From positions 1,544,501 to 1,608,500 of the forward strand of contig JACVVK020000087.1 of the NCBI GenBank assembly GCA_018292915.2: a stretch of 64,000 nucleotides of DNA, read 5' to 3'. Under the pieces are notes generated by a model. It saw nothing but the letters and a program-made list of their open reading frames with translations. It was not told where the DNA came from and did no database searches. The stretch is from Batillaria attramentaria. Taxonomy: Eukaryota; Mollusca; Gastropoda; Batillariidae. A program made the position numbers and the translations under genes. The number at the start of each line of letters is the position of its first letter. Position 1 is the stretch's first letter. Below are positions 34,047 through 45,165 of the stretch, in pieces.

Positions 34047-35140
34047 ATACGAGGGCCTCTCATTATGTTTTGCAACCTGGACGAACTAATGACGTCACTA
34101 CTTTTCTGTTTGCATCACATCGTAGACCAGTTTCATAATACTTATGAAAACAAAAATTACTTAATTCCGTACAGCCGTTTATATTCCATGCGACAAAATG
34201 TGCAGTAAGGGTGACGGGTCTTTAGCCAGCAATGTTGACCTTTCTGGAAGGGATTTTCGAGCCATGATGTATAATGACTACTGCCACGGAAAATCTTTTC
34301 ATGGCTGTTTTCAAAGTTTAAAACACTGTACTGGAGATCAATCTCCGCCCAAAGCCACTGGTTTTAGGTGGTTCCGACGGTTCATGTCTGGCCAGACAAC
34401 AGTTGAAGACGATGACCGTTGTGGTCGAATGGCAACGACCGTTACCCCCCCAAAAAAACGTCTCTAGGGTAGAGTTCCTGATTAAGAAGGACCCAAAAAT
34501 TATGTACGCTGTAACACAGGATATCATGAAGATTTCATCGGGAAATCTCATTTGCATCCTTCACGACTGCCTTGGCATAGGGAAACGTTTTTCCCGTTGG
34601 GTGCCCTACAACCTGACTGAAGAGCAGAATCGGGGTAGGGTGAACTGGTGCACCCACATGCTAAGAAAATTTGACGGAGGAAGGTCCCCTCGGGTCTGGG
34701 ACATCGTAACAGGAGACGAAACCTGGGTATACCAATACGACCCCGAGACGAAGCAACAGTCGGCGGTGTGGGTCTTCCCAGGTGAGAACCCACATGTGAA
34801 CTTCAAAAGAAACAGAAGTGCTTCCAAACAAATGATAGCCTGTTTCTTTGCAAAATCTGGCCACTTTGCCACCATACTGCTTGAGGACAGAAAGACGGTT
34901 ACGGCTGACTGGTATTTAACCACTGTTTGCCTAAAGTCTTCCAGGCATGGTGCAAACAGCGTCCCCGAGCGGGTGTCCGTGGCCTACTGCTTCATCATGA
35001 AAGTGCCAGCGCGCACATAGTAGCCACAACTCTGGACTGTCTAGCCGAAAATAATGTTCAGCTGGTTACCCACCCACCATATTCCCCTGGCTTATTCCCC
35101 TGTGACTGTTTTTTTTTTTCCTTCCGACCGTGACGACAGC
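34047..35140 (+). pseudogene. Dead mariner-like transposon (transposase remnant)
   Basis: A mariner/Tc1-superfamily transposase broken into three frames: 34198-34467, then about 34455-34930, then 34927-35133. Recognisable parts are the N-terminal HTH (FRAMMYNDYCHGKSF, WFRRFMSG, ending RCGRMATTV), the WVPYNLTEEQ...R linker, VTGDETWVYQYDPETKQQ with the first catalytic Asp, LLLHHESASAH, and HPPYSPGLFPCD. The second catalytic Asp (normally HHDN) is Glu and the third (normally SPDL) is Gly. Two frameshifts and the loss of two of three DDD residues make it inactive. A TACGAGGG-type 5' terminus is visible from about 34052, as in many mariners. No matching 3' inverted repeat was found, so the right end is eroded or truncated. 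Confidence 0.9.
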
Positions 35141-35503
35141 AGGTGATTAAATGGAAACAACATATTGGGCTGGTGGCCATCTTGTTTAGTTCAGTGATGA
35201 TGAAAAAAAATGCCACGTGAAGGTTATGCAGCTGATGCCTGCTTGAGGGAACACGGAAAATGGCGAGGCCTTTAATGTGTCATCGATTGGACGTTATGCA
35301 AGGCCTATTTTTAACTTTGACAGAACGGGAGTGCACTGAAGGGGCGTGGGGGGGGGGGGGAATCTATTTCAGTTCGCCTCTAGTCTACGCCGTGCGTAAT
35401 TCGGGGACGAGTTAAAGGTCTGTAATATACATATAAAATTATATAAAACCGCAATCAGTGTTTTTGCGACTGTGCAAGATACCTACTACTACTACTACTA
35501 CTA

Positions 35504-35901
35504 ACAATAATAATAATAACTGTGTATTATATAAGCGCTTTACCCAGTTTCTTGAATTGACTCAAAGCGCCGCGAACTGAACCCAACACGCACGCCCACG
35601 TGAAACACACGCATTCTCTCACACACAGGACACGAACACGTTACATTCACGTGGTGCGAAGGGTCAGCTCAGCTATTCAAGTTTCGGAATTTAGAATTTG
35701 CATTTATTTACAAATTTTGTGGGCTGAAACTTTCCATAGCAGAGGGGGGGGGGGAGGGGGGAGCCGGAGTACCCGGAGAGAATCCCCGACGATCGGCCCG
35801 AATGAACTGTATCACGTACGAGAAGGAAAACTTCTTTGCCCCGAGTGACACTCGAACCTAACCTCTCGCACTGGTGACGAGGTCTTAACCATTAGACCAC
35901 C
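35504..35901 (-). mobile_element. SINE4
   Basis: Reverse copy with AAT-repeat end on the left, GCACCACGTGAATGTAACG-like body and a mutated tRNA-like head (ACTCGAACCTAACCTC) at the right. Confidence 0.87.
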
Positions 35902-36032
35902 CTCGGGTCGTGAGTTCGTATCCCGGCTGGGGCCAAATATGTGTGCTGGCTTTTTCATCGTTGCCCCGTCTTTGATATCACCCGTATGTGGTGGAAAAGG
36001 ACGTTAAACCCCCAAACACCCCACCCACCCCA
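35902..36032 (+). mobile_element. SINE1, 5'-truncated, fused to SINE4
   Basis: Begins at CTCGGGTCGTGAGTTCG directly after the tRNA-like end of a SINE4 copy; tail intact. Confidence 0.85.
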
Positions 36033-36109
36033 TCAGACCATCGACCGCCCCCTCCCCCCCCCCCCCCCACGATGCACAGTCAACTGTGGACGTCACAGCT
36101 GCAGAGTGG

Positions 36110-36428
36110 TTGGGTGTTTGGGGTTCTACGTCCTATTCCACCACATATGGGTGATATCAACGAGAGAGAGAGAGAGAGAGAGAGAGAGGCAGGCCAGCAC
36201 AGATATTCGGCCCTACTGTGACTGACAACCCGAGCCTGCATTGAAAGTCCGGGGTGGGGGATTTTATTGGTTTAACGTTTTTTTCCCACAGCATCAGGAT
36301 GATATCAAAGACGGAGCAACGTGAAAAAAAGACCAACACAAATGTTTGTTTCCCAGCGGGGATTGAAACTCCGACCCGGGGAGCGTTGAAAGTCCATCGC
36401 TACACCGCGCGACTGCCCCGTCTCCCCC
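36110..36428 (-). mobile_element. Two diverged SINE1 copies
   Basis: Reverse copies at about 36110-36250 and 36252-36428. The first has its middle replaced by a GA microsatellite (GATATCAACGAGAGAG). The second keeps TTTAACGTTTTTTTCCCAC and GATATCAAAGACGGAG but is heavily mutated. Confidence 0.75.
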
Positions 36429-36652
36429 ACAGTTGCAGAGTCGGAGGGGGAAGGGGGGGGGGGACTGCCGCTTCCTGAGCCCGTATATAGAACTCGAGGT
36501 TAATTTAACCCACGGCTACGGGCTTAACCCAGACTAGAACAAAAGAAACACCAAAACAAAATTAAATATTAAAAAAGGAAGCGAAGAAAGAAAGACAAAA
36601 ATCCTTCTATAACGGCATAGGCACCTTGCTGGAATGGACCCGCTTCCTGATT

Positions 36653-36654
<2 letters not shown>

Positions 36655-36721
<67 letters not shown>
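36655..36721 (+). repeat. CA microsatellite
   Basis: About 33 CA units. Confidence 0.96.
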
Positions 36722-36725
<4 letters not shown>

Positions 36726-36829
36726 AGCAAATTTAACCCTACAGCTAGTTTAGTTTCGAGGTTAGACTCTAACTCGGGGCTAAACCCCCTAACCCCGACT
36801 TCTACATGCGGGCCCAGGGCTCTAAGGCT

Positions 36830-37262
36830 GTTTGAATAGATGTTTCTTTTGGCCACTGCCACCATTTTCGTGACTTCGCGGCTTCTAATGGTAGAGAAAA
36901 ATAACCTTCTTTGGCCTAACGCCTCCATACCTGTATTACACGCCCGTACGACCAAGTCGCTAAAAATAGCCACCAATCAGCTTTGTCTAGTTGGTGTTCA
37001 ATCCGCACCCCCCCCCCCCCAAAAAAAAAAAAAAAAAGAAAAAAAAAAAAAAAAAAGCAACGTGATGTAAAATTCGTCTGACACGAGGGTCCCATCCTCT
37101 CAACGCCAACCCCCCCCCCCCCCCCCCCCGCAACTAAAATTACGTCAGTCGTCTGCTCATTGAGTACGCGGTACGCTTCTACGTACGTCAAACAACATAT
37201 TCGCCAACCAAACTCATCCCAATGATTTCAGATGCTATATTGTGTCAAAAAGTGACTGGTTC
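36830..37262 (+). repeat. Dispersed repeat R5, copy 3
   Basis: Forward copy (GAATAGATGTTTCTTTTGGC ... GCGGTACGCTTCTACGTACG ... GATGCTATATTGTGTC). Its middle (about 37010-37140) is replaced by C/A runs and a fragment shared inverted with 25310-25397. Confidence 0.72.
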
Positions 37263-37349
37263 CGATGCACAGTTCAAGCGCATTCAGTGAAACGTTTACC
37301 ACGCCGTTGTTCTGTGCCTGACAAACAGAGACACACAGTGACCAGGGTT

Positions 37350-37435
37350 TTTTTATTTTTTATTTTTTTTTGAAGGAGGCAAATCTATGTTATAAAATGG
37401 ATTTGCCTCCTTCAAAAAAATAAAAAATAAAAATA
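37350..37435. repeat. Long perfect hairpin
   Basis: GAAGGAGGCAAATC (37372-37385) is inverted at 37400-37413, with flanking T-rich and A-rich arms extending the stem to about 30 bp around a 14-bp loop. A foldback remnant or MITE core. Confidence 0.75.
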
Positions 37436-37614
37436 AATAAATACAAATAAATAATTAAATAATAACTGAAGATGCTGTCAGGGTAGGGGTTTCACTGAGA
37501 GACGCTGAAAACTGGTTGCGGCTTGTTTTTGTTCGGATTGCGTACCTTTAAGGAGGATGTCGAAAAAGGTCACTGTCAAATCGGCACACGCGTCGACGCC
37601 CGGTATAATCAGCT

Positions 37615-37920
37615 GGGAGTATTAAGAGATAGGAGCGAAACTAGCAAGATATCCTGCCTTTTTCCAGTTCGGAGCACAAGGTATTCGTGCACACTCACAT
37701 TCTCATTTTTTCGTTAAAAAAAAACAAACCCTCAGGACTTTTCTAATGCGTGAAATTAGTTCAAGGTTGCGTCACACATTCGCGCACGCGCGCGCGCGCG
37801 CGCACACACACACACCCGCACGCACGCACGCACACACACACACACACACACGCACGCACGCACGCACGCACGCACACACACGCACGCACGCACGCACGCA
37901 CGCGCGCACACACACACACA

Positions 37921-37952
<32 letters not shown>

Positions 37953-37955
37953 CGT
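37615..37955 (+). repeat. Dispersed repeat R7 with CA/GC tail, copy 1
   Basis: It shares GGAGCGAAACTAGCAAGATA and CACACTCACATTCTCATT with 42934-43140. Both end in GTCACAC(A/C)(C)GCGCGCG followed by a CA-rich microsatellite, here 37780-37955 with GCAC steps. Confidence 0.8.
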
Positions 37956-38981
37956 CTAAAAACAAAGTGTTGTTAGTCTCCTGAGTGATGTAGGCGGTAT
38001 CTTAAATCAGCACCCTGCGATACTTTCAGATCAAGAGAGAGAGAGAGAGGGGGGGGGGGGTTGGGGGGGGGAGGACATTTTGTTTTTCACGCAAGGATCG
38101 ATGAAAGATTAGACGCAGAGCCCATCCATCTATCTTGTCCCTGCTGCTTTAGCACAGCGAGCATATTTTACATAACCATGCGAACAAGAGTATAGTTACA
38201 AAATTCTCTCTCTCTCTCTCTCTCTGTGACGCGAGAAGACGTACTGTTTTATGCGGCGAGGCACGAGGCTTCCACGAGTGCAGGTCCATCCGTTTGGAAC
38301 CCTCTGCCAGCTCACCTTAAGTCAGGGTCTGCCTAAACCAGCTCCTTCAGGCAGAACTGACTTGCATGAACGCACATCTGTTTCTCTCTCTCTCTCTCTC
38401 AGTCCCCCCCCCCTCCCACCTCTCTCTCACCGGCCCCCGTCGCCCATCCATCTTGAAACTGATGAACATACAGCACCCAAGTAAAATTAATAAGAAATGA
38501 CGTATCAAACCCTCGCAAAAAGATCTCCAGCGAAATTAACAGATCACGCGGCGCTGAAGGCCTGAAAAAATGTTACGTAGCACCCGCATCTCCTACCCCC
38601 CTCGCATCCAGCAACATACCCTTCAACCATCATCCTGTCTGGCGCTGCCTTCACCACTACAACCGGCAAATCTGTGCAAACACAAGCTGAAATGACAAGA
38701 TCGGCACATAATGTGCCACGTGACCTTATGTTATCTGTTGTTCACTGAGCTTTGCCGTAATCAGTCTCGTGTGAAGGCCAAGACAACTGCGGGAACCGCG
38801 GAAACCACGCGACATGACATGTGCCGTGCCGCGGCGATAAAGCCTCAAGTCCGACTGGCGCTGCTTATTCGGTGTCGCAAGTCCTTCGCTCTTGGTAAAC
38901 ATGGTCAGGGACGAAGCCGAAAAATCTACCTCACCCGTGAGTTAGCATGCCGGCTGTCGCTAACCCGTGCAGGTGAATTTT

Positions 38982-39474
38982 TGTTGTTTTTTTCTGCCCC
39001 AACTCTTTGCCAGCTCCTGTGGTGTTCCTCCCAGGTCAGGGTGGAACCCACGGAGGACTCGGAAGCTGGGACCATTTTTATTATGCATGATGATGAGATG
39101 AGGATGATAGTAAGATGATGCTGTGGAGGTCCATGTGGTTTGGGACTGCGGGACAGGGCCGCATTCCACGCTTCCTGTCATAAATATCCCGGCATTTAAC
39201 CAGGCCCGGGAACTACGGACCTGCGGTGGCCGGCCGTGTTAATCATCCACATCATAAGACGTGTCATACTAAGGGATAGCACCCCCCAAAGTCGCACCCG
39301 TGAAGTGGGTGAAACTCGGCGTGTGGCAACAGACTCCCCCATTGGGCCCATGCACACCCGCTCTGGGTAGGAGCGACCTAGGTAGGAAAAATCCCGCTTG
39401 CCTCGGCTGGGATTCGAACCCGGGTCTCCCGGTCCATGATCCGACGTGCTAACCCACTACACTACGGGGGCGGT
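38982..39474 (-). mobile_element. SINE3 (~495 bp, tRNA-derived), with 15-bp TSD
   Basis: Reverse copy flanked by perfect GTGCAGGTGAATTTT at 38967-38981 and 39475-39489. The tRNA-like head at the right has GTAGTGTAGTGGGTTAGCAC-like A box and GGGTTCGAATCCC B box. The long body includes TTTATGACAGGAAGCGTGGA and GTCCCGCAGTCCCAAACCAC, and the end is GGGGCAGAAAAA. Confidence 0.92.
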
Positions 39475-39581
39475 GTGCAGGTGAATTTTCGGCTTCGACC
39501 CTATACCGTATAAACCTGTGCTGTAGATAATTTACTCGCCATACGATGATACATACATTTTATTTTGCTTCCTTATCCGTT

Positions 39582-40716
39582 ATCGGGTTGCTTCCCCAGG
39601 CGCCATTTAAAAAAAAAATGCCGGGGGGGGGCGGGGGCGGGTACGAAACCCGGAGGACCCGAAAATCCCCGATGAGCAGCCCGGTAGCCAGGAAAAATAA
39701 TCGGCCTCACAATTATTTCAACGCAGCTTGGGACCGAACCCGCCGTTCACCATGACAGCAGTGACGGGCGTTCAGTAACACACCTGCCTAAAGTCCACAC
39801 CGGTGACGCGGCTATCCCGATTCTGACCGGCTTGCGGCGTTGAGCGCGACTTCTCTCAGAAAATCATCTGCGCTGTACTTGTGAAAGCTTGTCTCGATCT
39901 GAGGATGGCCTGTCTTGTCGCAGAAGGTCTCTGTTCAACTCGTAAGTGGTTTTTGTGGTGCTACTTGCGCGTACACTCACGTTGGAAGCAATTTAGTCTC
40001 GTTTTCTGTAGAAAATTCACTTTCATTCGCGATAATATAAAATTACAGAAAAGAAAGTCACGTTTATGAAAACGTCCCAGTTTTATAATATGTCTTGCGG
40101 CCACACCTAGAAAATTAGTGTAATTTGTGGCTTAGATCGCGCGCAGTTCGAGAAAGAAAATTGGTAGTGAATATTTTGTGGCTATGAACCAGCACTCGCC
40201 CCGGCTAAGAACCAGCCTGTATCAAACAGACGGTTGGCCGGTTCTTAGCCGAGGATTTCGCACTGCTCTGATATTTTTTTTAAATTGCGAAAACACTAAA
40301 GCATACTACGTCACAACAATTGGCATGCAAGTCACAAAGACATCACGGATACGTGTCTGTTTTGAAACTACTGGAATTAACGTGGTATTTTTTGTCAGCT
40401 TCGTGTTAAACTGCAAAATAGCTCCCGAGTCTCATTGCAGTCGAACAAATATGACTGGTATCCTTACATGAATAAAATTTTCGATATAAAATCGCTTTGG
40501 GTGGGAAGATGAAAGTCTTACTGATATGTGCATATAACAATATGATCAAATTTATTTCAGTTCTTAGCTTTCCTGGCAGCATTCTTGCACATCACCGCAT
40601 GCGTGTCGCGCTTTTCCGGCCTAAAACAGTCACTGCGATCGACAGCCGGTCGGATTCGCGGCTTAGCCGCGTCACCGGTGTGAAGTCTGGCGTGCTACAC
40701 TGATACTGAAGCCCAT
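39582..40716 (-). mobile_element. SINE2, old copy split by the CAC-terminal transposon
   Basis: The left part 39582-39795 is the diverged body and B box. The right part 40683-40716 (AAGTCTGGCGTGCTAC...GCTCGCTC) is the tRNA-like start. Together they align with intact SINE2 copies, with the 887-bp element inserted between. Confidence 0.8.
39796..40682. mobile_element. CAC-terminal TIR transposon, non-autonomous, 5-bp TSD
   Basis: An 887-bp element with long imperfect TIRs: the left end starts CACACCGGTGACGCGGCT and the right end, read on the - strand from 40682, starts with the same 18 bases. Similarity extends to about 45 bp. It is flanked by AAGTC at 39791-39795 and 40683-40687. The host is a - strand SINE2 copy that resumes exactly after the second AAGTC, so the 5-bp duplication is confirmed by the interrupted SINE. 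Internally there is a short inverted pair (GGCTAAGAACC against GGTTCTTAGCC near 40202-40250) and no transposase. A 5-bp duplication with CAC-first ends fits Transib/RAG-like elements best, though Ginger-type elements also make 4-5 bp duplications. Confidence 0.8.
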
Positions 40717-41636
40717 GCTCGCTCATCATATAGAGCTTACATGATTAGTTCTCGCCTCCGGCTCGGTGGCTACGGCAAAAACTGAAACAGTCAAAACATG
40801 TGCTTCATGTACTGACATTTAAAAGTGCACTCGCAAATACCTCGCAGAGAAATTTCTGTGCAATCATTCTTTACGTGACCCAAGCAACAAAAAATTTCAA
40901 GTCACCCCCAAAGGTGAACAAAATAACTATGCACCGGCCGTGACGTATTAGTGAGTTCCAACTGCTTGAACTGACGCACTTTCTGCGCGTCCAGCTTTGA
41001 CTGATGATGTAACGGGAATGTGTTTTTGTGAACTTAACTCGTAAACCACTGAGTGGGTTATGGAAAGTCATAACTCACACTTTCGTTCTGTTTCCTTTCT
41101 ATTTTCGGACGTAAAGCACTCATAGTTAACTCACTGAAAGTTTGCGATTGGTGTAAAGTATCAGAGGTAGTAATACACTACCATAACCGGCCATGCGGAG
41201 TACACTTCTAAAAATAAAAAAAAATTAAAAAACGCAGCAGTGATTGTAGTGAGTGCTGCCCAAAGCCAGTGGTCAGACACAACCGATTGATGCAAACGTT
41301 AAGACGTGAAAAACGCCACGTAGTCAAGCCTCCCTCTCGCCTGTTATCAGACCGACCCAGAATCGGGACATCCGGACACTAACGTGTCGTCTCAGTGGGT
41401 CAAAGAAGACAGGTGGGGGAGACTCCTCTCGCTGCAGACTCAGTCAATGGGGTTACAGACCAGTAATAGCTTCCGGGTCATGTAGTGACAAGTACGCTAA
41501 AAAATAGTAGAAAATCTTTTGCCCCTTTCAAAATTGTGTGCAGAGATTAAAAAAAAAAATGGCAACCTGGTGCTTTTTGTTGGCTTTGTAAACAAGTTTC
41601 ATGCCAGGTACTAGTAAAATTAGGGAAAAATGAGCC
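40717..41636. other. No gene recognised
   Basis: Unique-looking sequence right of the SINE2/CAC-element compound; no coding exon or named repeat found. Confidence 0.45.
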
Positions 41637-41931
41637 TGGCTTGGGGACTATTTGTATTCATGCGCGGCCGGCTCGGGCCGGCTGGCACAGGAGCCAGCAG
41701 ACGACCGTGGAATGATATGCGGGGGGTATGTGTTCGCTGCCAACATTGCCAAAAAAACGGAATATTGGAATTTGTTGAAATTTACTCTACACATGAATCT
41801 ATGGCTGCCTTTTTGTGATTTTATTTGTTGAATTTTAAAGCATTTCTAGGGTGTCATCTGCGACGTTATGTGTAAGAGGATTATAGCGTTTTCCTCCAAA
41901 TTTGCATCTATGGTACGTAGCCTGTATACTC
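41637..41931 (+). repeat. Dispersed repeat R6, copy 2
   Basis: Second copy of the 27588-27870 repeat, ending GGTACGTAGCCTGT. Confidence 0.8.
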
Positions 41932-42029
41932 CTTCGGATAAGGGACTACGTGTTCGATCGATTATTTCGTCACTTTGCCTTTGGTGGGAAGGGGTGTTTG
42001 GAGGTGGGGGTCGGGGGTAGGGCTAGGGG

Positions 42030-42241
42030 GGGGTCATGAACTGGCTCAAACTCAAAGCGCCGCGAGTCGCCGACTGAACCCGACGCTCACGCTCACGTGA
42101 ATTCAAGTCCACGTCGGCATCATTCACGCACAGCATGAACGTGCGAGAAGGAAAAATTCTTCGCCCCGAGTCAGTGGGACTCGAACCTGATCTCAGTCTC
42201 GCATTGGTGGTGAAGTCTCTTTACCACTAGACCACCGACAG
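42030..42241 (-). mobile_element. SINE4, internally deleted
   Basis: Reverse copy retaining CAAAGCGCCGCGAGTC, CGTGCGAGAAGGAAAAATTC and the head (GGGACTCGAACCTGATCTC); the central about 190 bp is missing. Confidence 0.82.
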
Positions 42242-42492
42242 CTTTTTTGCATTAATTTTGATCAAAGAAATACTCGACCGCAAATGATTTGTAGTTTACA
42301 AAATGCTCCGGCCAGTACAAAGAACGTGTTCGGCTTTCTGTTGACTTGAAAGGGTTCGTTTTTTTTCCCACCTTAAAAGTGTGGCAATAACGGCTGTGGC
42401 TCCAAACGAAATGTAAATGTCAAAGACTGAAACAAGCGCCTGTCAAACTCCACACACGAACTTTTTTTTTCAATGGCAAACTTTCTTGTAAC

Positions 42493-42737
42493 TCAATCTT
42501 TATTGCTTTCCTGTTTTGCCTGTTTCCGTCTCTGTCGATGCTCGTTATACGCCTCGGCCTCTCGGCAAGAGAGTCTTCTTGGATTTCTTGATCGTGCGGC
42601 ACTGACAGAACCAAGCTCACTTTCTTCAAATATCAGATTCGACAACTGTGCTATTTCTGTTGGCACGAGAGCTAATGCTGTTTCCGCTTGGGGTCCAATA
42701 GAGCCTGGGATATCCGGTTCAAGACACGTACATTAAA
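42493..42737 (-). other. Possible coding fragment, unknown
   Basis: The - strand frame gives ...PTEIAQLSNLIFEESELGSV then SAARSRNPRRLSCREAEAYN and EHRQRRKQAKQESNKD before TGA at 42495-42493. About 75 codons with protein-like composition and a basic C-terminus. It could be a terminal exon, a pseudogene or chance. No recognised family and no convincing acceptor (a CCCAG at 42705 is not preceded by a pyrimidine tract). Confidence 0.3.
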
Positions 42738-42933
42738 TTTTGTATTCATTCAAAGAGAGGTTCGGGGGAGGGGATGACAGCACTGGAAACTCCTGACTGG
42801 TAAAATCGATGTTTTCAAAAACCTACAGAATTCAATCCAATTTAATTCAAAAATATACTTCAGTCATTCCGTTTGGGCATAAACCTTACGAAAGGGCGAT
42901 TAGCCTGAAAGTATTTCCTGCCATCTTACAAGG

Positions 42934-43103
42934 AGTATTAAGACATAGGAGCGAAACTAGCAAGATATCCTGCCTTTTTCCAGTAAGGCGTCCGTGCACA
43001 CTCACATTCTCATTCTTTCGTTAGAAAAAAAAAAAAAGTTAACGCGTGAAATTAGTTCAAAAGCTGCGTCACACCCGCGCGCGCGCGCGCACACACACAC
43101 ACT

Positions 43104-43140
<37 letters not shown>
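42934..43140 (+). repeat. Dispersed repeat R7, copy 2
   Basis: Second copy; CG tract at 43076-43090, then CA repeats to 43139. Confidence 0.8.
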
Positions 43141-43663
43141 GGCAAAGGAATTTCGTATTTCCGCTCAGGGTTCAATTTTAGAAGGTCGCCTACCCGTTTC
43201 AGAATCGATTAAAAAAAAAAAAAGAAGAAAAAAAAAGAAGACGGGCAGGGGAAAGAGAGATAATTACAGTGAGACACATTTAGCAGCGTTCTAGGAGGCG
43301 CGCGCGTCAGACCTTGACACCTACTTATAGCCAAAGCTTGCTGGAGACAAAAATCGACAATCCTGCCAGAAAAATTAATGCACATTCCTGGTTTTTTTTT
43401 TTCTGCTGAAAATTGGAAACAGGAGTTTTCGTTTTTGTTTTTTTTCTGCGGAAAACAGACTTCCTGGAAAAAAAAAACACCAACTTTTCTACAGGAAAAA
43501 CTACTATTTTGTCATCTCTCTGAGATGTTTTCTGCAGACAAAAGTGCAAAACTATTTTGCTGCTATTTTGACAGATTTCGCCAACCACACAAAGTCATGC
43601 TTTCTCATCGTAAATCGCTGTCTCATCGAACACCCTAAAACCGCTACATTACACCGATTGTCG

Positions 43664-45165
43664 AGGAATCCCTCCGGGTATTCCGGCTTCCTCCCCCTCT
43701 GCTTTGGCAATGTTCAGCCTCCACAAAATTTGAAAATAAATACAATTGTAAATTCCGACGAAACCAGGGGCCGTGGTCACGACGCATTCGTAACTTTTCC
43801 GCCACCGATTTACGCACGCGAGGGTCCGTAACTTACGATTTGTGATAAAATTGGGTGGTCATGACGTTTGCGCAGAGTTACGGCCGCTCGGAAACCCTTG
43901 CGTATTGTACACCACCTAGGAGGGTGTCGGAAAGGTGCCGTAGCCTTTGCGTAAATCTGAAAAATGGCGGCCCGCTTGATTTACCAACTGCAAATGAGAA
44001 GAGCATTGCGACGGGAAAGGGTTGTTCCGCGATCGTACTAACCCTTTTGACTTGTACGACGATGTGGACATGCTTCAAAGGTTTAGATTTAGGAGGAGAG
44101 ACCTGCAGGAATTGTGCGATCTTCTGTAGGACGACTTGAGTGTAGAGGGGGCGCGTTCAGTTCACTACGCACCCTGCAATGCAAAGGCCTGTATGGCCGG
44201 CTGTACACACATCGTGGGTTGATCTGTTTCCTTTTTGTGGGTTAACATTTGTTGTGTGTGTTTCGGACTAGTTCAGTGCTGAACGCACTCGGTCAGTCCT
44301 CACTGATCAGCCACCACCGTTTTGATCGTATGCCTGTCAATGCAGGTCTCATTCATTGTGTTGTGGACCCGAAACGTGCGGGTTCCGAATTCAGAGTTAT
44401 GGTCGAGTCATGTTTCTCTGCCGTAGCAAGTCAGGTTAAATGCGTAGCATGTATGTGGAGAGTTTTGTTGATGTTGTTGTTATCCTCTCCTCTTTCGTTT
44501 TTCGTAGTTCTTTGATTGAGGTTCATTCCGTTGGTTTCAGTTCTTGCCAATGAGCCTGCTACATACGGTTTGTACGTGCAGTAAATGCTTCTACATGTAC
44601 TGGTTGTAGTCCGTCCAATGTTGAGATAGAGACTGCTAGGAAGCGGTCTATATGCGACCTGCATGCTCTCCTGATCACACTCTCCACATACATGCCACGC
44701 ATTTAACCTGACGCTACGGCAGATAAACATGACTCGATCAAAAATTCTGTAGTGAACGCGTACTGAACACACCCCCTCTACTCTTTCACGCTTCACGCTG
44801 GAAGGAGAATTTGTGCAGGCCACGTGATGGTGTTTTCCGTGGGAATCCCAGGGGTCCCACACCTATCTAAAAATAACCCGTACTTGACACCGTTTCCAGT
44901 AAGTGCGCGTCGTGACCGGCCAACTAGCGGAAGAGATAGTTTTCACGTAGCCACGTACGAACTTACGATCCGCAACCCATTTGCGCAAAGAAATTTGCGT
45001 TCGCGTCGTGACCTCGGCCCAGAACAGTTGAGCTGGCCACTGACGCAACGTAAATGTAAGGTGTTCGTGTCCAATAGTGTATGGGAGACTGCGTAATTCA
45101 CGTGAGCCGCGTGCGTGCTGGGTTCAGTTCGCGGCACTCTGAACCAAGAAACTCTCATAGCCGTG
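43664..45165 (+). mobile_element. SINE4 split by the Harbinger remnant
   Basis: Left part 43664-43759 (TCCGGGTATTCCGGCTTCC ... AAATTCCGA) and right part 45021-45165 (GTTGAGCTGG ... GGGTTCAGTTCGCGGCACTC) are collinear with intact SINE4 copies. Confidence 0.78.
43767..45020. mobile_element. PIF/Harbinger remnant with TIRs, inserted in a SINE4
   Basis: The termini are inverted: GGGCCGTGGTCACGACGC on the left (from 43768) and, on the complementary strand at the right (to 45020), GGGCCGAGGTCACGACGC. It is flanked by the two halves of a SINE4 copy (43664-43759 and 45021-45165). A + strand segment at 44000-44137 reads RRALRRERV then, after a one-base shift, FRDRTNPFDLYDD and MLQRFRFRRRDLQELCDLL before a stop. 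That is the N-terminus of PIF/Harbinger (HARBI1-like) transposases. No catalytic domain is present. Internally, an inverted pair (44402-44462 against 44684-44745) makes the body partly palindromic. The target duplication is not clear. Confidence 0.72.

Noticed and set aside
38711..39118. 135-codon + strand frame
   Set aside because: Half of it is antisense SINE3; the remainder has no recognisable motif.
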